Assembly (NCBI GenBank): GCA_913054415.1
Contig: CAJXII010000037.1
Location: 1-11,334 of the forward strand
Direction of reading: 5' to 3'
Origin: an uncultured Arcobacter sp.
GTDB lineage: Bacteria; Campylobacterota; Campylobacteria; Campylobacterales; Arcobacteraceae
Length of the DNA: 11,334 bases
The notes beneath the pieces are model-generated. The model had not been told where the DNA came from and did no database searches. It worked only from the letters and a program-made list of their open reading frames with translations. A program made the position numbers and the translations under genes. How positions within the stretch are numbered: the first letter of the stretch is position 1; every line of letters begins with the position of its first letter. Positions 7,110 through 11,334 of the stretch are shown in pieces.

Positions 7110-8375
7110 ATGAGTCAATTTATAAAAAATAGTAGTTTACAAGATGCAGATCAAGAGGTATTTGATCTAGTTGAAAAAGAGTTACAAAGGCAAACTAATC
7201 ATCTTGAGATGATAGCAAGTGAAAACTTTACATCACCAGCAGTTATGGAAGCTATGGGAAGTGTTTTTACAAATAAATATGCTGAAGGTTATCCATATAA
7301 AAGATATTATGGTGGATGTGAATATGCAGATGGTGTAGAACAATTAGCAATCGATCGAGCAAAAGAGATTTTTGGATGTGAATATGCAAATGTTCAGCCT
7401 CATAGTGGTAGTCAAGCAAACGGAGCAGTTTATGCTGCACTTATAAAAGCAGGAGATAAAATCTTAGGTATGGATCTAAGTCACGGTGGGCATCTAACTC
7501 ATGGAAGTAAACCAAGTTTTAGTGGTAAAAATTATCATAGTTTTACTTATGGAGTTGAGCTTGATGGTAGAATCAATTATGATAGAGTTTTAGATATAGC
7601 AAAAATAGTTCAACCAAAAATTATAGTATGTGGTGCAAGTGCTTATGCTAGAGAGATCGATTTTAAAAGATTTAGACAAATTGCTGATGAGGTAGGAGCT
7701 ATACTATTTGCTGATATTGCTCATATAGCTGGACTTGTAGCTGCTGGTGAACATCAAAGTCCATTCCCTTATGCGCATGTTGTTACAACTACAACCCATA
7801 AGACTTTAAGAGGTCCAAGAGGTGGTATGATAATGACAAATGATGAAGATATTGCTAAAAAAATCAATAGTGCAATCTTCCCAGGACTTCAAGGTGGGCC
7901 ATTGGTTCATGTAATAGCTGCAAAAGCAGTAGCATTTAAAGAGATACTTGATCCATCTTGGAAAGAGTATGCTAAGCAAGTAAAAGCAAATGCAAAAATT
8001 TTAGGTGAAGTTCTTCTAAAAAGAGGATATGATATTGTAAGTGGTGGAACAGATAACCATTTAGTATTGGTTAGCTTTTTAGATAAAGATTTTAGTGGAA
8101 AAGATGCAGATGCAGCACTTGGAAATGCAGGAATTACTGTAAATAAAAACACAGTTCCAGGTGAGACTAGAAGTCCATTTGTAACAAGTGGTATAAGAAT
8201 AGGAAGTCCAGCACTTACAGCAAGAGGTATGAAAGAGAATGAGTTTGAATTTATCGCAAATAAAATAGCAGATATTTTAGATGATATTAATAATCAAGAA
8301 CTTCAAGAAAATATCAAAAAAGAGCTTGAAGAGTTAGCTAGTAGATTTGTGATTTATACAAAATCAACATATTAA
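7110..8375 (+). CDS. glyA: Serine hydroxymethyltransferase
   Basis: PLP-dependent cytosolic enzyme that interconverts serine and tetrahydrofolate with glycine and 5,10-methylene-THF, the main source of one-carbon units. At 421 residues it has normal family length. Conserved blocks: IASENFTSPAVMEAMGS (35-51), NKYAEGYPYKRYYGG (55-69), QPHSGSQANGAVY (96-108), HGGHLTHG (125-132), FADIAHIAGLVAAG (200-213) with D202 for the PLP pyridine nitrogen and H205, and TTTTHKTLRGPRGG (226-239) with the PLP-binding K231. The ATG has AAAGGA (7099-7104) five bases upstream. It follows lysS by 17 bp, matching the lysS-glyA order known in Campylobacter and Helicobacter. Together with folK upstream it gives the locus a folate flavour, though a shared transcript does not prove joint regulation. 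Confidence 0.98.
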   Translation: MSQFIKNSSLQDADQEVFDLVEKELQRQTNHLEMIASENFTSPAVMEAMGSVFTNKYAEGYPYKRYYGGCEYADGVEQLAIDRAKEIFGCEYANVQPHSGSQANGAVYAALIKAGDKILGMDLSHGGHLTHGSKPSFSGKNYHSFTYGVELDGRINYDRVLDIAKIVQPKIIVCGASAYAREIDFKRFRQIADEVGAILFADIAHIAGLVAAGEHQSPFPYAHVVTTTTHKTLRGPRGGMIMTNDEDIAKKINSAIFPGLQGGPLVHVIAAKAVAFKEILDPSWKEYAKQVKANAKILGEVLLKRGYDIVSGGTDNHLVLVSFLDKDFSGKDADAALGNAGITVNKNTVPGETRSPFVTSGIRIGSPALTARGMKENEFEFIANKIADILDDINNQELQENIKKELEELASRFVIYTKSTY

Positions 8376-8398
8376 AAATATAGATAAAAGGTATAGTT

Positions 8399-9319
8399 AT
8401 GGGATTCAAAGGTGATGAATTTCTAAGAAATGTTGAGATAGAAAAAGAGAAAGCTAAATTAAGGCTTCAAGAGGAGCAACTTGATGCTCAAAAAAGACAA
8501 ACAACATTCAAAGAGTTTGATATAGCAGATGAAGAGCCTGTAATTGTAGATATACATGAAGAACCATCAAATGGTTTAAATGATATATTATTAGAGGAAG
8601 AATCAAATGATAATATCAAGAAAAAATATATAACCATAGCTATAGCTCTTACTATTTTATTTATACTTACGATGGTTGTTATTAGATTTTTATCTACAAA
8701 TGATAAACAACCTAAACTTTTTGAAGATACACAAAATATATCTCAAGATACACTTTTAGATAATCAAGATCAGTATAATGATATTACTACAAAACACAAA
8801 AAAGATGTGATTCAAGAAGAACTTGATATACAAAAAATCCAGACCAAAGAAACTCCTGTGCCTTTAAAAGTCCAAGAGGAAGAAACAACTCCCCCTAAAC
8901 AGGAGCAGCAACCAGCTAAAAATGATCTGTTTGGTATGCAAAAAAATGATACACAAGTTCAAGATGTGCCACCAGTAGTAAAAGAGACACCAAAAAAAGA
9001 GATTAAAAAAGTTGTAAAACAAAAAAAGAAAAAGATAGTTCAACAACCTAAAAAAACTACTAAGAAAAAAATTATTGCTAAAAATAGTGGATTTTATATT
9101 CAAGTGGGAGCATTTACAAAGATGCCAAAGGTTAGTTTTTTGTTAAATATTAAAAATAAGGGTTACTCTTATATTATATATCCTATGGTAATCAAAAATA
9201 AAAAATATAATAAAGTGCTAATAGGACCATATAAGACTAGAGCAAAAGCTACAACAATATTGCCAAAAGTAAAAGGTGATCTAAAAAGAAAATATGCATA
9301 TATATTGGAGTTAAAATAG
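8399..9319 (+). CDS. Single-pass inner-membrane SPOR-domain protein
   Basis: A 306-residue bitopic protein. SPOR domains bind denuded peptidoglycan glycan strands, usually at division septa. An acidic, charged cytoplasmic N-terminus (1-73, probably helical in its first 40 residues) precedes one membrane segment at about 77-98 (ITIAIALTILFILTMVVIRF). A long, low-complexity periplasmic linker rich in Gln, Pro and Glu follows (100-200), then a very Lys-rich stretch (198-227, including KQKKKK), and a C-terminal SPOR domain at about 230-304, opening GFYIQVGAFTKMPKV and containing YNKVLIGPYKTRAKA. RBS AAAAGG (8386-8391) is seven bases before the ATG. In C. jejuni a comparable protein lies near glyA with a small DUF1882 gene between; here the gap is only 23 bp, so that gene is absent. 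It is a likely cell-envelope or division factor, not assigned to a named gene such as ftsN. Confidence 0.88.
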   Translation: MGFKGDEFLRNVEIEKEKAKLRLQEEQLDAQKRQTTFKEFDIADEEPVIVDIHEEPSNGLNDILLEEESNDNIKKKYITIAIALTILFILTMVVIRFLSTNDKQPKLFEDTQNISQDTLLDNQDQYNDITTKHKKDVIQEELDIQKIQTKETPVPLKVQEEETTPPKQEQQPAKNDLFGMQKNDTQVQDVPPVVKETPKKEIKKVVKQKKKKIVQQPKKTTKKKIIAKNSGFYIQVGAFTKMPKVSFLLNIKNKGYSYIIYPMVIKNKKYNKVLIGPYKTRAKATTILPKVKGDLKRKYAYILELK

Positions 9320-10729
9320 ATGAATTTTTATCATAAAGAGATCTTTTTAGATCAGTTTACACCTATATCTATCTATCAAAAGATAAAGGAGTTATTTCAA
9401 GATGAGATAACATTTTTATTTGAATCAGCTATAAATAATGCTGATGGTAACTATAGCTATATTATTATAGGAGATAGAGAAAGGATATGGCATAAAGATT
9501 CTAAAAGTTATTATAAAAATGAAAATCAAGAGGTTAAACAAATAGATTCTAACCCTTTTGTATTTTTAAAACAATACTACAATAACATAGATAAAAAACT
9601 ATATCAAGATAAAAGTCAGCAATTAGGTATTGGGCTTATTGATGGATTTATAGGAAATATAGGTTATGATATGGTTTGTGAGTTTGAACCATCACTTAAA
9701 AAATCTATGTCAAATCTAAAAGATGATCTTCAGATTGCTGATTTTGATCTTATTCGTCCAAAAATTGTGCTTGTATATTCTCATAAAAGTTCTAAACTAA
9801 TTGCCATAAGTTCTATGGACGAACATAAACAAAGTATCCAAAGTATTGTTGATTCACTTCAAGGTGATTTTGTATATACACCACTTCAAAAAGCTACACT
9901 TTTAGATGATGGAGAGTTTGCTTTTTCAAAAGAGCAGTTTTTTGAAATGGTTAAAAAATCAAAAGAGATGATAAGAAGTGGAGATGTATTTCAGATCCTT
10001 ATGGCAAATAGATTTACACAAAGAGCTAAGATAGATCATTTAAGTTTTTATAGAGCTTTAAGATCAAAAAACCCAAGTCCTTATCTGTTTTTGTTACAAT
10101 ATGAAGATTTTACTATTGCTGGAAGTAGCCCTGAAGTTATGGTAAGACTTACAGATAATCAAATATTATTAAGACCAATAGCAGGGACAAGAAAAAGAGG
10201 TAATACTATAGCCAAAGATCAGCAAATGGAGTATGAACTACTAAATGATCCTAAAGAGGTAGCTGAACATGTGATGCTTATAGATCTAGGTAGAAATGAT
10301 GTAGGTCGTGTAGCAAAAGCTGGAACAGTCGAAGTTACAGATAAAATGAGAGTAGAAAAATATTCACATGTAATGCATATGGTAAGTGATGTAGAAGCAA
10401 CACTAGATGATAAATATGATATGTTTGATCTGTTTGCTTCAACTTTTACAGCAGGAACTATGACAGGAGCTCCAAAAATAAGAGCTATGGAGCTTATTGC
10501 TCAGTTTGAAGGGATCAAAAGAGGTTTTTATAGTGGAAGTATTGCTTATTTTGGATTTGATGGCAATATGGATAGTGCGATTACAATTAGGACAACTCTT
10601 TTAAAAGATGATTTAGTTGTATTTCAAAGTGGAGCAGGTATTGTTGCTGATAGTGTTCCTGAACTAGAGTTTTTAGAGGTTAGAAATAAATTAGCGGCAA
10701 ATATCGCAACATTGAAAGATTTAGCTTAA
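9320..10729 (+). CDS. trpE: Anthranilate synthase component I
   Basis: Chorismate-using enzyme that, with the glutamine amidotransferase TrpG, makes anthranilate for tryptophan synthesis. The N-terminal domain (1 to about 185) carries FLFESA (32-37), equivalent to the LLES feedback motif of TrpE. The chorismate-binding domain (about 200-465) has NPSPYLF (251-257, also part of the Trp-binding site in studied TrpE proteins), AGSSPEVMVRL, RPIAGTRKRG (285-294), NDPKEVAEHVMLIDLGRND (309-327), YSHVMHMVSDV (348-358) and AGTMTGAPKIRAMELI (378-393). A288 in PIAGT argues against E. coli-type PabB, which has a catalytic Lys there (PIKGT). A PabB of another subtype remains a lesser alternative. The ATG directly follows the previous stop (TAGATG), with GGAG at 9307-9310 as ribosome binding site. 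No trpG or other trp gene lies within the window, and no leader-peptide attenuator is seen. Confidence 0.92.
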   Translation: MNFYHKEIFLDQFTPISIYQKIKELFQDEITFLFESAINNADGNYSYIIIGDRERIWHKDSKSYYKNENQEVKQIDSNPFVFLKQYYNNIDKKLYQDKSQQLGIGLIDGFIGNIGYDMVCEFEPSLKKSMSNLKDDLQIADFDLIRPKIVLVYSHKSSKLIAISSMDEHKQSIQSIVDSLQGDFVYTPLQKATLLDDGEFAFSKEQFFEMVKKSKEMIRSGDVFQILMANRFTQRAKIDHLSFYRALRSKNPSPYLFLLQYEDFTIAGSSPEVMVRLTDNQILLRPIAGTRKRGNTIAKDQQMEYELLNDPKEVAEHVMLIDLGRNDVGRVAKAGTVEVTDKMRVEKYSHVMHMVSDVEATLDDKYDMFDLFASTFTAGTMTGAPKIRAMELIAQFEGIKRGFYSGSIAYFGFDGNMDSAITIRTTLLKDDLVVFQSGAGIVADSVPELEFLEVRNKLAANIATLKDLA

Positions 10730-10743
10730 AGTGGAGTAGTAAT

Positions 10744-11334
10744 ATGAGAGATGATAGTAGTTCAATTAAAATTTTAGGTGCTTATGGTGGTAAATCTACA
10801 AATATGGCATTGACATCTATACAATTATCTAAAGAGGTTGTCCTAGATGCAGGTAATATTCTTGAAGGGTTGGGAAATGGTAGTAAAAATATCAATCATC
10901 TTTTTATTACACACTCACATTTAGATCATATTAATGATATCGGTTTTCTTATAGATGCTACTTTTGAGATAAGAGATGTGCCATTAAGAGTTTATGGAAG
11001 AAAAAAGACTTTAGAAGATATTCATAATCATATACTTAATTGGGATATTTGGCCAGATTTTACACAAATAAATCTGATAGATTCACAACATAAAGCGATA
11101 GAGCTTATTGAGATAGATATAGGTGAAACAATAGATGTAGATGGATGTAAAATTACAGCTATTGAAAATAACCATACACCATCAAGTAATGGATATATTA
11201 TAGAAAAAAATGGTAGTGCGATACTTTTTACATCAGATACATATTGTTGTGATGATATTTGGGATCATGTAAATAACAATATAATGTCCCCCTTTGTCAA
11301 GACCAATATCAGATTTCTTTTTATTCCACCTCTT
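10744..11334 (+). CDS. Metallo-beta-lactamase-fold hydrolase, class II cyclic-nucleotide phosphodiesterase-like; 3' incomplete, possibly interrupted
   Basis: The ATG at 10744, with AAAGTGGAG (GGAG at 10733-10736) seven bases upstream and 14 bp after trpE, opens a frame that runs to the window end without a stop (197 codons). KILGAYGGKS (9-18) and VVLDAGNILEGLG (32-44) fit the first strands of the fold. THSHLDHINDIG (56-67) is the zinc-binding HxHxDH motif (H57, H59, D61, H62); further ligands are probably H144 (ENNHTPSS) and D165 (FTSDT). This arrangement resembles class II cyclic-nucleotide phosphodiesterases (PF02112), but the substrate is unproven. After residue 180 (base 11283) the reading MSPFVKTNIRF no longer looks like the family, where a hydrophobic strand and a Ser-Phe-Pro-type segment would be expected. 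Codons there (TCC, CCC, GTC, AAG, ACC) are ones this window avoids. The gene is therefore perhaps broken by an insertion at about 11284. Confidence 0.75.
   Translation, partial: MRDDSSSIKILGAYGGKSTNMALTSIQLSKEVVLDAGNILEGLGNGSKNINHLFITHSHLDHINDIGFLIDATFEIRDVPLRVYGRKKTLEDIHNHILNWDIWPDFTQINLIDSQHKAIELIEIDIGETIDVDGCKITAIENNHTPSSNGYIIEKNGSAILFTSDTYCCDDIWDHVNNNIMSPFVKTNIRFLFIPPL
11285..11334. mobile_element. Possible end of an insertion sequence (only one end in the window)
   Basis: The last 50 bases begin TGTCCCCCTTTGTCAAGACC and are about 38% G+C by count, against under 30% around them. They continue the upstream phosphodiesterase-like frame with non-family residues. A TG terminus followed by a C-run is common in IS3-type inverted repeats. 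On the reverse strand one frame ends in TAA (complement of 11321-11323), which leaves about 36 bases to the putative terminus, as in the right end of many such elements. The other terminus, the transposase and a target duplication are outside the window, so the family is a guess. Confidence 0.4.

Noticed and set aside
7907..8152. Minus-strand open frame opposite glyA
   Set aside because: It lies wholly within the conserved glyA coding sequence and its translation shows no family features.
8864..9103. Minus-strand Phe/Leu-rich frame resembling a small membrane protein
   Set aside because: It is the complement of the poly-Lys/Gln linker of the SPOR gene (AAA read as TTT), so its hydrophobicity is an artefact.
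10730..10743. Possible terminator after trpE
   Set aside because: The 14-bp gap has no inverted repeat or T-run and contains the next gene's ribosome binding site; read-through is more likely.
11288..11292. Run of five C as a sequencing frameshift explaining the odd tail of the phosphodiesterase-like gene
   Set aside because: Reading the following bases in the other two + frames also gives no family-like continuation, so a one- or two-base error does not explain it.

Overview
The window is AT-rich (roughly 28% G+C by eye) and densely coded. All nine supported genes lie on the + strand with very short gaps or overlaps. A bacterial PglB-type oligosaccharyltransferase, the cvpA-lysS-glyA gene order, a SPOR protein close behind glyA, and strong use of A/T-ending codons together point to a Campylobacterota (epsilonproteobacterial) chromosome. 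The genus cannot be settled from this sequence alone.

Left part (1-4405), accessory in character. It opens inside a gene for a JetD-like Toprim/DUF2220 protein, the nuclease subunit of Wadjet plasmid-defence systems. The jetA/B/C partners, if present, would lie upstream of the window. Its stop codon overlaps by 4 bp the start of a full-length PglB/STT3 oligosaccharyltransferase, with no other glycan-pathway gene in view. Next comes a stand-alone AAA-ATPase fused to a PD-(D/E)XK nuclease-like domain, with its own -10 box in a 44-bp gap.

Middle and right part (4421-10729), mostly housekeeping. The order is folK (folate), cvpA (inner-membrane protein, overlapping folK by 23 bp), lysS (TTG start), glyA (serine hydroxymethyltransferase), a single-pass SPOR-domain envelope protein, and trpE (anthranilate synthase component I). 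Gaps of 0-23 bp and in-line ribosome binding sites suggest co-transcription, probably on through 10744. FolK and GlyA both belong to folate/one-carbon metabolism; the others share the transcript rather than a pathway.

Right edge (10744-11334). A metallo-beta-lactamase-fold hydrolase resembling class II cyclic-nucleotide phosphodiesterases begins normally, but its family-like reading appears to stop at about 11284. The last 50 bases are richer in G+C, begin TGTCCCC, use codons foreign to the window and do not continue the family. They look like the end of an insertion sequence interrupting the gene, though only one end is visible.

Most interesting points: the JetD-PglB coupling; PglB retaining the residues that predict an acidic -2 sequon requirement, with two such sequons inside the window (in PglB itself and in CvpA); and the probable insertion junction at the right edge. 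No tRNA, rRNA, CRISPR array or hairpin terminator was seen, and no stretch over 300 bases lacks a gene.
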